Assembly (NCBI RefSeq): GCF_021032705.1
Contig: NZ_JAHVXI010000001.1
Location: 310,001 to 374,000 of the forward strand
Direction: 5' to 3'
Origin: Psychroserpens luteolus
GTDB lineage: Bacteria; Bacteroidota; Bacteroidia; Flavobacteriales; Flavobacteriaceae
Length of the DNA stretch: 64,000 nucleotides
The notes beneath the pieces were generated by a model. The model was not told where the DNA came from and searched no databases. It saw nothing but the letters and a program-made list of their open reading frames with translations. A program made the position numbers and the translations under genes. Shown here piece by piece: positions 9,025 through 17,212 of the stretch. Every line of letters starts with the position of its first letter. Position 1 is the stretch's first letter.

Positions 9025-10604
9025 AGTTTCATGGTCGTTTGCTGGTTATTGACTAGCCTTGAAATACATAATGGATTCTCATTCTTAAGTTCATTTGGCA
9101 GTAAATCATTTGGCCAATCTTGATAACTAAATGGTCTTACCCATCGTTTTATGGAGTGAATACCTACAGCCGTAAATCGACTATCTGTTGACGAAGGATA
9201 TGGACCACCATGAACCATAGATGGACAAACCTCAACACCAGTTGGAACACCATTATAAATAATTCGGCCAACCCTATTTTGCAATGCTGAAATGACCTCA
9301 GTATAGTTAGATGCTTCATTATTATCTGCAATAACTGTTCCTGTGAGTTGCCCTTCTAAGTTTGAAATCACTTGTTCTAACTGCGTCGTACTTTCACATT
9401 GAACCACCATTGAAAATGGTCCAAACACTTCTTGATGTAAGGTAGGATTTTCAATAAAAGTAGATCCCTTAACGGTTGTAATTGCTTGTCTTGCATAATT
9501 GGCTTGTACTTCAGAAGCATAATCAACACTAAGTGTCAATTCTGGTTGCGCTAAAGCTTTTTCTTTATTTGATTCATAAGCTCCAATAATATTGGGATGC
9601 AGCATACAAGTAGGCTCAATCTTTATAATTTCTTCTGAAAGTTTCGTTATAAAATTTGATAGCATATCACCTTTAATTCCTAAGATCAAACCAGGGTTTG
9701 TACAAAACTGCCCTGTACCTAAGGTAATCGAACTAGCATAAGTCTTTGCTAAGGCTTCACCTCTATTCTTTAAAGCTTCTGGTAATATCACAACCGGATT
9801 TATACTTCCCATTTCGGCAAATACGGGAATAGGTTCTTCTCGCTGTGCAGCCAAATCATACAAAGCTCGTCCACCTTTTATACTTCCTGTAAAACCGACA
9901 GCTTTTATTTCTTGACGCTTTACTAATTGTGCGCCAACTTCAATACCACTACTATTTAAATTAGAAAACACACCATTTGGCATTCCAGTTTTTTCTGCAG
10001 CTTTTATAATTGCTGAAGCCACTAATTCACCAGTTCCAGCGTGCATAGGATGTGATTTGACAATTACAGGACAACCAGCAGCTAATGCTGCAGCTGTATC
10101 ACCACCAGCAGTAGAATACGCCAACGGAAAATTACTGGCTCCAAAGACTACAACAGGACCAAGAGGCACCATCATTTTACGAATATCAGATTTTGGCATC
10201 GGTTGTCGTTCTGGTTGAGCTGTATCAATAGACGCTTCAACCCAAGATCCTTCGGCAACTAATTCGGCAAAGGCTCTTAATTGCCCGACTGTTCGTCCGC
10301 GTTCCCCTTTGGCACGACCTTCTGGCAGGCCAGTTTCAGAACAATATGTTTGTATTAACACGTCATCAAGCGCTAAAATTTCATCTGCGATAGCATTTAA
10401 AAATTCAGCTTTATCCTTTCCTGAATAGTTCTTAAATCTATGAAATGCACGTTCTGCTAGTATACATGCCATTTCAATTTCGGCAGGAGTTGCTTCAGTA
10501 AACGTATTTTGGTTTTCAATATTTAATTTTGGGTTAAATGTTTTATACGTTACATCTCCTTTTGCAGACAAGGCAGTTCCTATGTAATTTTTTCCTGTTA
10601 TCAT
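9021..10604 (-). CDS. 2-oxoglutarate semialdehyde (2,5-dioxovalerate) dehydrogenase
   Basis: A 527-residue NAD(P)-dependent aldehyde dehydrogenase. Visible residues are the SNFP loop (about 157-160), the general base Glu264 in FAEMGS, and the nucleophile Cys301 in GTGQFCTNPG. The long form of about 525 residues and the GQFCTNPG motif are characteristic of the type III 2-oxoglutarate semialdehyde dehydrogenases found in hydroxyproline and sugar-acid operons. It would oxidise the product of the upstream deaminase to 2-oxoglutarate, the last step of the pathway. It overlaps the DUF1272 gene and the DUF885 gene by 4 bp each (ATGA), so the whole stretch is one transcript. Confidence 0.92.
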   Translation of the reverse strand: MITGKNYIGTALSAKGDVTYKTFNPKLNIENQNTFTEATPAEIEMACILAERAFHRFKNYSGKDKAEFLNAIADEILALDDVLIQTYCSETGLPEGRAKGERGRTVGQLRAFAELVAEGSWVEASIDTAQPERQPMPKSDIRKMMVPLGPVVVFGASNFPLAYSTAGGDTAAALAAGCPVIVKSHPMHAGTGELVASAIIKAAEKTGMPNGVFSNLNSSGIEVGAQLVKRQEIKAVGFTGSIKGGRALYDLAAQREEPIPVFAEMGSINPVVILPEALKNRGEALAKTYASSITLGTGQFCTNPGLILGIKGDMLSNFITKLSEEIIKIEPTCMLHPNIIGAYESNKEKALAQPELTLSVDYASEVQANYARQAITTVKGSTFIENPTLHQEVFGPFSMVVQCESTTQLEQVISNLEGQLTGTVIADNNEASNYTEVISALQNRVGRIIYNGVPTGVEVCPSMVHGGPYPSSTDSRFTAVGIHSIKRWVRPFSYQDWPNDLLPNELKNENPLCISRLVNNQQTTMKL

Positions 10605-10867
10605 CTTTCTTTAATTCGTTTTAAATGCAATACTACATCAACGGGTTTATGAATCACTTTTGTAGACACTGGGTATTTTTCTAATAATGATTCTGGGCGA
10701 ATCGGTCGTTTTTCAAATCCGCCATCACAATTTGGGCAGATCTGTTCTAAAACATTGTCAACACAATCTCTACAAAATGTACATTCGAATGTACAAATCA
10801 TAGCATCCTCTGCATTAAAAGGTAATGCTTTATTACAATGTTCACAGGTTGGTCTAATCTCCAGCAT
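10601..10867 (-). CDS. DUF1272 small zinc-ribbon-like protein
   Basis: An 88-residue cytoplasmic protein of the DUF1272 family. Residues 4-60 carry eight cysteines (8, 11, 25, 29, 32, 35, 44 and 47), with CEHC, C-x3-C-x2-C-x2-C and CPNC patterns that should bind one or two zinc ions. The motif MICTFECTFCRDC is the family hallmark. The function is unknown. It is translated between the deaminase (1 bp away) and the aldehyde dehydrogenase (4-bp overlap) of the hydroxyproline operon, so it is expressed with them. The C-terminal 28 residues are basic and contain VVLHLKRIKER. Confidence 0.88.
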   Translation of the reverse strand: MLEIRPTCEHCNKALPFNAEDAMICTFECTFCRDCVDNVLEQICPNCDGGFEKRPIRPESLLEKYPVSTKVIHKPVDVVLHLKRIKER

Positions 10868-10868
10868 C

Positions 10869-11783
10869 TTATAAATTCTTATAATTTGGCAGTGTTGGTC
10901 TACGCTTCAAACCGTCTTCAATAACGTTTAAAACATGTTGACGTTCATCTCCATAAAGTGGCAAACGAGGTGCTCTAACATTTTCGGTTCCAATCCCAGT
11001 AGCTACTTCGGCGAGCTTTATATTTTGTACTAATTTAGGGTTTATATCTAACTCTAACAATGGTAAAAACCAGCGATAAATCTCCAACGCTTCTTGAATT
11101 CGGCCTGCGTTTTGAAGTTCGTAAATAGCGACAGTTTCGGCAGGAAAAGCACATACCAAACCAGCGATCCAACCATCTGCTCCCATAAGCAGACTCTCCA
11201 AAGCTAATGTATCAACGCCTGTCATAATTTTTAGTCGGTCACCAAATCGGCTTTTAATTCTAGTGACATTAGAAATATCTCTAGTAGACTCTTTAACAGC
11301 TTCGATGTTATTGCATTTCAATAATTCATCAAACATATCTAGTGTCACTTCAATTTTATAATCTACGGGATTATTATACACCATAATTGGTAATGATGTA
11401 TTATTTGCAACCGCCTTAAAATACTCAACTGTTTCTCTATCTCCAGATTTGTAACGCATTGGCGGCAGCATCATTAAACCCTTAGCGCCATCATCTTCAG
11501 CCTTTTGAGCGGCATGAATTGCATTTTTGGTTGTTTGCTCTGCAATATTGATAAGAACTGGAACCTTACCATCAACAATATCTACGGTAGTTCTTGTTAA
11601 AATCCTTTTTTCTTCATCACTCAGTGTACTTGCTTCTCCTAATGTTCCTCCTAAAACAATCCCATGAACACCAGCCTCTAGCTGAGCTTCAATATTATGT
11701 TGGAACATCGGTAAATCTAAGGTATCAGAATCTGTAAACTTGGTCGTTACTGCTGGCATGACGCCTTTCCATTGTATGCTCAT
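10869..11783 (-). CDS. 1-pyrroline-4-hydroxy-2-carboxylate deaminase (DHDPS family)
   Basis: A 304-residue TIM-barrel lyase of the DapA superfamily. It has the GTLGE loop (46-50), the catalytic Tyr136 in VYNNP, and the Schiff-base Lys164 in EAVKEST. Its place as first gene of an operon with hydroxyproline epimerase, D-hydroxyproline dehydrogenase and 2-oxoglutarate semialdehyde dehydrogenase points to the deaminase that turns 1-pyrroline-4-hydroxy-2-carboxylate into 2-oxoglutarate semialdehyde, not to lysine synthesis. Other aldolases of the family cannot be excluded by sequence alone. Transcription must start in the 158-bp region shared with the divergent AraC gene. Confidence 0.9.
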   Translation of the reverse strand: MSIQWKGVMPAVTTKFTDSDTLDLPMFQHNIEAQLEAGVHGIVLGGTLGEASTLSDEEKRILTRTTVDIVDGKVPVLINIAEQTTKNAIHAAQKAEDDGAKGLMMLPPMRYKSGDRETVEYFKAVANNTSLPIMVYNNPVDYKIEVTLDMFDELLKCNNIEAVKESTRDISNVTRIKSRFGDRLKIMTGVDTLALESLLMGADGWIAGLVCAFPAETVAIYELQNAGRIQEALEIYRWFLPLLELDINPKLVQNIKLAEVATGIGTENVRAPRLPLYGDERQHVLNVIEDGLKRRPTLPNYKNL

Positions 11784-11817
11784 AAATTAACTTGTTTTGA
11801 TACTGTAAAACTAGTGC

Positions 11818-11834
11818 ACTATTTTCAAAATAGT
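11818..11834. promoter_or_regulatory. palindrome in the hydroxyproline operon control region
   Basis: A perfect inverted repeat, ACTATTTT-C-AAAATAGT, lies 35 bp upstream of the deaminase start in the divergent intergenic region. It also overlaps a possible minus-strand -7 box (TATTTTG). A site for the AraC-type regulator is plausible but unproven, because AraC proteins more often bind direct repeats. Confidence 0.45.
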
Positions 11835-11876
11835 TAATGGCTACTTATCCATTATTGATACTATATTATCCTTAAA

Positions 11877-11891
11877 TTAGTTTTAAACTAA
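11877..11891. promoter_or_regulatory. second palindrome in the hydroxyproline operon control region
   Basis: A perfect inverted repeat, TTAGTTT-T-AAACTAA, lies 50 bp before the AraC gene start. Its centre is about 58 bp from that of the first palindrome. The half-site resembles but inverts the order of the BlaI-type boxes near 28336 and 29194. Confidence 0.4.
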
Positions 11892-11911
11892 CAAATAGAA
11901 TAGTATTTGCA

Positions 11912-11919
11912 TATATTTG
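11912..11919 (+). promoter_or_regulatory. -7 element before the AraC-family gene
   Basis: TATATTTG fits the Bacteroidetes -7 consensus TAnnTTTG and lies 22 bp before the start codon. No good -33 TTTG is seen at the expected distance, as often in regulated promoters. Confidence 0.45.
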
Positions 11920-11941
11920 ATGATAATTTGATCGTAAATAC

Positions 11942-12799
11942 ATGAAAGTTTTACCATTTAAAATTCCGAAACCAGATTTTGATGCTCTCATATTTCAGGA
12001 GGATAAAGGCCATCTGTTTTATGATAAATTACATCAGCATGAAGAAATTCAAATTAGTTTAATCATTGAAGGGGAAGGCACTTTAATTGTTGGAGATACT
12101 ATCAATTATTACAAAACAGGTGATGTTTTAGTTATAGGAAGTCATATCCCTCATGTATTTAAAAGCGACCAGACTTCAAATTTAAAGTCACATATGTTGA
12201 CTTTATTTTTTACTGAAACCTCTTTTGGAGTTCAGTTTTTTGATCTTGAAGAACTCAAAGAATTGAAACCTTTCTTTAAACGCTCAAAACACGGATTTAA
12301 GGTCTCTTCTCATAAAAAAGTAATTGGTGTCTTATTTGAACAACTTGAAAGCGCTTCTAAGCTAAAGCGCTTTATTATATTATTAGAACTTCTGCAATTA
12401 TTGTCAAAGTCTGGTTATACGAGTCTATCGTCTTTCATTTATAATAAAATGTATACAGATATAGAAGGACATCGTATGCGAGATGTATTTGAATATACGA
12501 TGAATCATTTTAATGAAGATATTTCTTTGACGACAATTTCAGAAGTGGCAAATATGACAAAAAATGCATTTTGTAAATATTTCAAAAAGCGTACAAACAA
12601 AACCTATATTACCTTTTTAAACGAATTACGTGTTGAGCACGCTTGTAAACTATTATTGGTAAATAAAGACATGCCTATTGTTGACATAGCAGAAATGACC
12701 GGTTTTCGTAACATTTCGAATTTTAATAGGCAATTTAAATCTGTAAAAATGATGAGTCCTTCAGTTTTTAAAGCACTCAAGACAACTACAGTTTTTTAA
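11942..12799 (+). CDS. AraC-family transcriptional regulator
   Basis: A 285-residue regulator. The N-terminal half is a cupin sensing domain (about 25-90: HQHEEIQISLIIEGEGTLIVG...GDVLVIGSHIPHVF). The C-terminal 100 residues hold the two helix-turn-helix motifs of the AraC family, ending in the typical GFRNISNFNRQFKSVKMMSPSVF. It is divergent from the hydroxyproline operon across 158 bp containing two perfect palindromes, which makes it the likely activator of that operon, responding to hydroxyproline or a pathway intermediate. The last 14 bp overlap the convergent PhnA-like gene. Confidence 0.92.
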   Translation: MKVLPFKIPKPDFDALIFQEDKGHLFYDKLHQHEEIQISLIIEGEGTLIVGDTINYYKTGDVLVIGSHIPHVFKSDQTSNLKSHMLTLFFTETSFGVQFFDLEELKELKPFFKRSKHGFKVSSHKKVIGVLFEQLESASKLKRFIILLELLQLLSKSGYTSLSSFIYNKMYTDIEGHRMRDVFEYTMNHFNEDISLTTISEVANMTKNAFCKYFKKRTNKTYITFLNELRVEHACKLLLVNKDMPIVDIAEMTGFRNISNFNRQFKSVKMMSPSVFKALKTTTVF

Positions 12800-13364
12800 C
12801 GTATTGTGTAATAATAACAATTTGTTGACCATCAACTTTTCCTTCAATATACTCAGCATTTTCACGGTCTAAACGAATATTTCTAACAGCAGTTCCTTGC
12901 TTGGCAACCATACTTGAACCTTTAACTTTTAGATCTTTGATTAAAACAACCGAATCTCCAGATGCTAAGGGAACACCATTTGAATCTCTATGAATAATTT
13001 TGTTTTCTTCGTCTTCATGTTCTCCAGTAGCTCTTGCTAATGCCAAAGCCTCATCATCTAAATACATCATATCCAACAAATCTTGGGGCCAACCTTCATT
13101 GCGCAAGCGCTGTAACATACGCCAAGCCATTATTTGCACAGCCACATGTTCACTCCACATACTATCATTGAGACATCTCCAATGATTAGGATCCATATCT
13201 GTTTTGCCTTCAATTTGATCCAAACATGTAGTACAAACAAGCACGTCATTAGCTACATTTTCATTCAAAGATGGTGGGATTGTATATTGTTTTAAATCTT
13301 GATTAGACGCACATAATTCACAGGTAGTATTGCTTCGCTCTCTTAATTCTTTTTCTAAACTCAT
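12786..13364 (-). CDS. PhnA-domain zinc-ribbon protein
   Basis: A 192-residue protein with an N-terminal zinc ribbon (Cys15, Cys18, Cys44, Cys47) and a C-terminal PhnA domain (about 125-192: DSNGVPLASGDSVVLIKDLKVKGSS...VRNIRL, ending GQQIVIITQYVKKL). PhnA was named from the phosphonate region of Escherichia coli but is not known to act on phosphonates; its role is unclear. There are no phosphonate genes here. The middle part (60-115) is Trp- and Met-rich and typical of the longer flavobacterial form. It converges on the AraC gene. Confidence 0.85.
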   Translation of the reverse strand: MSLEKELRERSNTTCELCASNQDLKQYTIPPSLNENVANDVLVCTTCLDQIEGKTDMDPNHWRCLNDSMWSEHVAVQIMAWRMLQRLRNEGWPQDLLDMMYLDDEALALARATGEHEDEENKIIHRDSNGVPLASGDSVVLIKDLKVKGSSMVAKQGTAVRNIRLDRENAEYIEGKVDGQQIVIITQYVKKL

Positions 13365-13425
13365 AAAGTTAAAACTTTTAGTATCGCAAATGTATTGTTT
13401 TAATTTTATCTGCTTATTTTTAAGT

Positions 13426-13902
13426 ATGCAAATACCAAACGTTAGAAAGGCGACATTAGCCGACTTACAAACTTTAAAACAATTTAAACTTGGGTTAATT
13501 CAAGCTGAACTCCCTATGGATGAGACTATTAAGAAAGACACGACGAGTTATTATGATCTAGAAGCGTTAATTACTGACGATAATTCAGAACTATTAGTTG
13601 CAGAGCTAGATGGTGAACTCGTTGCTTCTGGCTATGCTCAAATTATTCCTGACCGACCTTACTTAAAGCATGATTTTCAAGGATATTTAGGTTTTATGTA
13701 TGTTCCAGAAGAACATCGCGGAAACGGCTATAACAAACTCCTTTTAAATGCTTTATTGAAATGGTGCAAATCTAGACGTGTATTCGAAATTAAATTAGAT
13801 GTTTATGACACGAATCTACCAGCTCTTAGAGCCTACGAAAAAGCAGGCTTTAAAAAACATTTAATAAATATGCGCTTGGATATTAGAGACATTGAGTTAT
13901 AA
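13426..13902 (+). CDS. GNAT-family N-acetyltransferase
   Basis: A 158-residue GNAT enzyme starting MQIPNVRKAT. The acetyl-CoA loop reads VPEEHRGNGYNKLL, with the Q/R-x-x-G-x-G/A core as RGNGY, and the C-terminal YEKAGFKKH motif is typical. The substrate is unknown. A longer frame begins at 13330 but would run antisense into the PhnA-like gene and adds 32 residues with no homology to the family, so I prefer the ATG at 13426. It overlaps the end of the convergent MmcQ/YjbR gene by 6 bp. Confidence 0.85.
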   Translation: MQIPNVRKATLADLQTLKQFKLGLIQAELPMDETIKKDTTSYYDLEALITDDNSELLVAELDGELVASGYAQIIPDRPYLKHDFQGYLGFMYVPEEHRGNGYNKLLLNALLKWCKSRRVFEIKLDVYDTNLPALRAYEKAGFKKHLINMRLDIRDIEL

Positions 13903-14259
13903 AAGTTGATCTCTCATTTTTTTAGTCATGCCCTTTACCACCATATCATAAGAATGATCAATTAATTTGGTCAAGAGTTTTGGTGAAAGTTCTCCTGTAT
14001 GGATATATACGCTATTCCATTGTTGTTTGTGCATGTGGTAACCTGGCTTGATACTCTCATAGGCCTCTCTTAACTCAATAGCATATTCTGGATCACATTT
14101 GAGATTAATAAAACCTTCTCCACTCTCCCATTTTTTTAAAGAGGCTAAGGCAAACATTTTCCCTAATACCTTAAACACCAAAACATCTTCGTCGAAAGGA
14201 AAGTGTTCGGTCACTGCCTTTTTGCTCATGCAATAATTTCTGTAGTCTTCTATATTCAT
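13897..14259 (-). CDS. MmcQ/YjbR family protein
   Basis: A 120-residue protein of the MmcQ/YjbR (DUF419) family, with the family features EHFPFDEDVLVFKVLGKMFAL at the start, FINLKCDPE, and the closing PGYHMHKQQWNSVYI. The YjbR fold is related to the CyaY/double-wing fold and to type III effector domains; a DNA-binding role has been suggested but the function is not established. It is translationally coupled to the preceding GNAT gene (4-bp overlap) and convergent with another GNAT gene. Confidence 0.9.
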   Translation of the reverse strand: MNIEDYRNYCMSKKAVTEHFPFDEDVLVFKVLGKMFALASLKKWESGEGFINLKCDPEYAIELREAYESIKPGYHMHKQQWNSVYIHTGELSPKLLTKLIDHSYDMVVKGMTKKMRDQLL

Positions 14260-14657
14260 TTTAATAAACGTTCCATGACTTTTTCTGGATGTTTTAACTC
14301 GGTGTAGCCAAACTGATGATATAATTTATGCGCATCTGAGGTTTTTAACATCCATGTATGACACGACTTCAATTTTGGCTCTTTATGAACCGTTTCCATA
14401 AGCTGTTTAGCATACCCATTGCCTCGATATTCTGGTAAAATAAACACATCCATGAGGTATGCAAAAACCACATAATCTGTTGCTATACGAGCAAAACCAA
14501 TTTGTTCATTTTCATAATATACTCCAAAACACAAACAGTGTTCAATAGAGGTTTTCACTTCTTCTAGCGTACGTCCTTTTGCCCAATACGTTTCAGTTAA
14601 AAACTCGTGAATTAATTTAATATCTAAACGTGTCTTATCGGTAGATATATCTATCAC
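14256..14657 (-). CDS. GNAT-family N-acetyltransferase
   Basis: A 133-residue GNAT protein with the acetyl-CoA signature LPEYRGNGYAKQL and a C-terminal LYHQFGYTELKHPEKVMER. This short form, with the FGFARIATDYV-type strand replaced by IGFARIATDYVVFAYLMDVFI, is a common stand-alone acetyltransferase whose substrate is not known. It starts with GTG, overlapping the stop of the DUF4230 gene (GTGA), and its own stop overlaps the next start, so three genes are co-translated. Confidence 0.88.
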   Translation of the reverse strand: MIDISTDKTRLDIKLIHEFLTETYWAKGRTLEEVKTSIEHCLCFGVYYENEQIGFARIATDYVVFAYLMDVFILPEYRGNGYAKQLMETVHKEPKLKSCHTWMLKTSDAHKLYHQFGYTELKHPEKVMERLLK

Positions 14658-15265
14658 TCTTCTAATTTTTTAGGTGTACCGTCTTCAATTTTTAAAGCCG
14701 AATAATCGAGTTTCCAACCAATAGTTTCAACAATACTTTCAATAAGCAATACAGATTCTAATGCTTCTTTTTTTGCAATCTCATACAACCCGCTTTCTGG
14801 CACCTTATTCATAATATGAAGCTTTGCTTCGTTGTGTAATTCGGTTAAATCTGAAGCTTCAAACTTATTAAACATGCCATCAGACTTATCATAATAGTTT
14901 AAATCGGTTTCGATACTCAATACTTCAGGTTGCGGAAAATGGAACAGTTTCACTGTCTTTGTTTTGAGATCAGAATCCATTCTAATTTTCGACAAATCAA
15001 AACCAACATGTGCTTTCGCATTGATAACCACCAAAGCCTTCTTTTTACTACTAATAAGTTTTAAAAAACGCTCTTTAACGTCTTCATAGTGATAAATCTC
15101 AGCGAAATCGCCTTCAACAGTAATGAATTTGCACACTTTTTTAATCTTATCTAGTAAAATTACCGATTGTGAGTTGGTTTGTTGTCGCAATCTAAACTGC
15201 TTGACGATAGTCACAATCCCTAGAGTGACCAATATGCTTAAAATGATTATAAAAAATGTTTCCAT
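14654..15265 (-). CDS. DUF4230 domain protein, membrane-anchored
   Basis: A 203-residue protein with one N-terminal membrane helix (about 3-21) and a DUF4230 domain over about 45-190, recognised from the FAEIYHYEDVKER...KKKALVVINAKAHVGFDLSKI segment and the AKKEALESVLLIESIVETIGW helix near the end. The domain would face the periplasm or cytoplasm depending on topology; the function is unknown. It is the first gene of a three-gene unit with a GNAT and an MmcQ/YjbR protein. Confidence 0.8.
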   Translation of the reverse strand: METFFIIILSILVTLGIVTIVKQFRLRQQTNSQSVILLDKIKKVCKFITVEGDFAEIYHYEDVKERFLKLISSKKKALVVINAKAHVGFDLSKIRMDSDLKTKTVKLFHFPQPEVLSIETDLNYYDKSDGMFNKFEASDLTELHNEAKLHIMNKVPESGLYEIAKKEALESVLLIESIVETIGWKLDYSALKIEDGTPKKLEE

Positions 15266-15332
15266 AGTTAGTTTTTAATAACTGCTTTCAAATGTCGCGC
15301 CATAATTAATGAACGCATTCAAAATCTAACCT

Positions 15333-16082
15333 CTACTCTATAACTTTATACAACACAGGTTTGCTTGGTGTTGCATCATTCTCAAAAGGAGCGATTTGTA
15401 GATTTAAAAAATATTCACCATCGTTTACTGCATTTGGGACAAATATAAACTCGGTTATGGTACAGTCTTTTCGGAGTTTTCCTGTGTAATTCCAAAATGC
15501 TTTATGTGCTTTAAGTTCCCCTCCATCCTCTTCCCTATCAACACTTGGCAAATCTATAAGTAAGTGCTTTATTCCTTTTTTTACTAGAAATGTGACAGCG
15601 TCTTCCTTTAAGTATGTCCAATTCGTATTTGAATACTGCTGTGATAATTTTTCTTTTGTGTTAGGAATAGTTCTAATCACAAGCGCATCTCTTTTTTTAT
15701 TACCAAGCGCAAATTGTAATTGAGATTTTGAGATTATTGTATCGTCTCCAAATTCTTCTGGAGCTACTGTAATCACTTCAGCTAAAAAGAAAAACTGCTT
15801 TAAATTTTCATTTACAGAGTATACGTTTTTGGTAATATGACCAACACATTCGGTATGCGTTCCGTGTGCATGCGGATTAAACTGAATTGTATTAAAATTT
15901 ACAGCTGCACCTTCCGAAACACTTATCACATCATCATCAAATTTAACGGCTTCTATCTTTGGTTCATCAATATACCATGCATTAACATTAGACTTTGAAG
16001 CCCTTAGCGGAATAGAAATATCTAAAGGGTTTGATAGGTCAATTTTTAGCTTTCTTGAATTATATTGAATTGTTGCTATCAC
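15333..16082 (-). CDS. cyclase/kynurenine formamidase-like hydrolase
   Basis: A 249-residue member of the metal-dependent cyclase family that includes kynurenine formamidase. The metal site reads NPHAHGTHTECVGH; in most members this is HxGTHxDxPxH, so the Asp is replaced by Glu and the Pro by Val. Other family marks are DLSNPLDISIPL near the start and LLIDLPSVD...GGELKAHKAFW. It may hydrolyse N-formylkynurenine or another small amide or ester; no tryptophan-degradation genes adjoin it. It begins with GTG, overlapping the hemW stop by one base (TAGTG). Confidence 0.82.
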   Translation of the reverse strand: MIATIQYNSRKLKIDLSNPLDISIPLRASKSNVNAWYIDEPKIEAVKFDDDVISVSEGAAVNFNTIQFNPHAHGTHTECVGHITKNVYSVNENLKQFFFLAEVITVAPEEFGDDTIISKSQLQFALGNKKRDALVIRTIPNTKEKLSQQYSNTNWTYLKEDAVTFLVKKGIKHLLIDLPSVDREEDGGELKAHKAFWNYTGKLRKDCTITEFIFVPNAVNDGEYFLNLQIAPFENDATPSKPVLYKVIE

Positions 16083-17212
16083 TATACATTAATTTTAAAG
16101 AGGTCTGAAGCTATACCATCACTTAAGAATTTACCCTTTTTAGTAACCAATAGCTTTTCATCATCAATATACAATAAATGTTGATTTATAAAGGGTTGTG
16201 CTTGTTGCAAAAGGTAATTTTTAAACGTTTTACCATAATCTTTCGCTACTTTTTCTAATGAAACGCCCCAAACTGTTCTTAAGCCAGTCATCACATATTC
16301 ATTGTATTTATCGGTAACTGTAAGCGTTTCTGTTTCCATAGGAAGGCTACCACTGGAAATGGCATTACTATATTTTGAATTATTTGATACATTCCAACTA
16401 CGATTATTTCCGTTGAAAGAATGTGCAGATGGTCCAATTCCCAAATAGGGTTTTCCTTGCCAGTATGCCGAATTATTTCTGCTGAAATATCCTTCTTTAC
16501 CAAAATTTGATAGTTCATAGTGTACAAAATCATGAGCTTCTAAAGCATCAATTAATATATGAAACTGTTGTTGTGCTATATCATCATCAACATTCTCAAT
16601 AACGCCTTTTTTGATAAAATGCGCCAAAGCTGTTTTTGGTTCTACTGTTAAAGCATAACTTGAAATATGTGGAATATTATAACTCAAAGCCGTCTCAATA
16701 TTCTCACGCCACTGATCGTTTGTAGCACCAGGAATACCATAGATTAAATCGATAGAAATATTATCAAAATAACGTATCGCTACAGACAAACATTCTTTAG
16801 CTTCGTTAACGTTGTGAGCACGATTCATAAGCTTTAAATCGTCTTCCAAAAACGATTGTATGCCAATGCTCAAGCGATTCACTGGACTTTTAGAAAGCTT
16901 TATAATTTGCTCCTCAGAAAGATCATCAGGATTAGCTTCTAAAGTGATCTCGGGTGTTTCAGAAACCTTATAATGCGTATATATAGTTGAAATGAGCAAC
17001 TGAAGTTCCTCAGTAGATAATAACGAGGGCGTTCCTCCTCCGAAATAAATGGTATCTACTATTATATTTTGAAACTCATCTTTACGCATTTCCAATTCTT
17101 TGGCTAACGCTTGTATGAGTTCATCTTTCTTTTTTAAAGACGTCGAAAAATGAAAATCACAATAATGACAAGCCTGTTTACAAAATGGTATGTGAATATA
17201 TATGCCACTCAT
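16082..17212 (-). CDS. hemW: HemW-type radical SAM protein (heme chaperone)
   Basis: A 376-residue radical SAM enzyme related to coproporphyrinogen III dehydrogenase. The cluster motif CKQACHYC (Cys11, Cys15, Cys18) follows GIYIHIPF. Family features include FGGGTPSLL, ANPDDLS, RLSIGIQSF and the C-terminal HemN domain around YNEYVMTGLRTVWGVS. HemW lacks the extra cysteine pattern of true HemN and in other bacteria delivers heme rather than oxidising coproporphyrinogen. The gene overlaps the TPR/LRR gene and the cyclase gene by one base each. Confidence 0.9.
   Translation of the reverse strand: MSGIYIHIPFCKQACHYCDFHFSTSLKKKDELIQALAKELEMRKDEFQNIIVDTIYFGGGTPSLLSTEELQLLISTIYTHYKVSETPEITLEANPDDLSEEQIIKLSKSPVNRLSIGIQSFLEDDLKLMNRAHNVNEAKECLSVAIRYFDNISIDLIYGIPGATNDQWRENIETALSYNIPHISSYALTVEPKTALAHFIKKGVIENVDDDIAQQQFHILIDALEAHDFVHYELSNFGKEGYFSRNNSAYWQGKPYLGIGPSAHSFNGNNRSWNVSNNSKYSNAISSGSLPMETETLTVTDKYNEYVMTGLRTVWGVSLEKVAKDYGKTFKNYLLQQAQPFINQHLLYIDDEKLLVTKKGKFLSDGIASDLFKINV

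Noticed and set aside
10869-11783. Dihydrodipicolinate synthase for lysine synthesis
   Set aside because: The operon context with hydroxyproline enzymes and an AraC regulator fits the deaminase of the same fold better.
13330-13425. A longer N-terminus for the GNAT gene
   Set aside because: It runs antisense into the PhnA-like gene and adds residues the family does not have; the ATG at 13426 is better.
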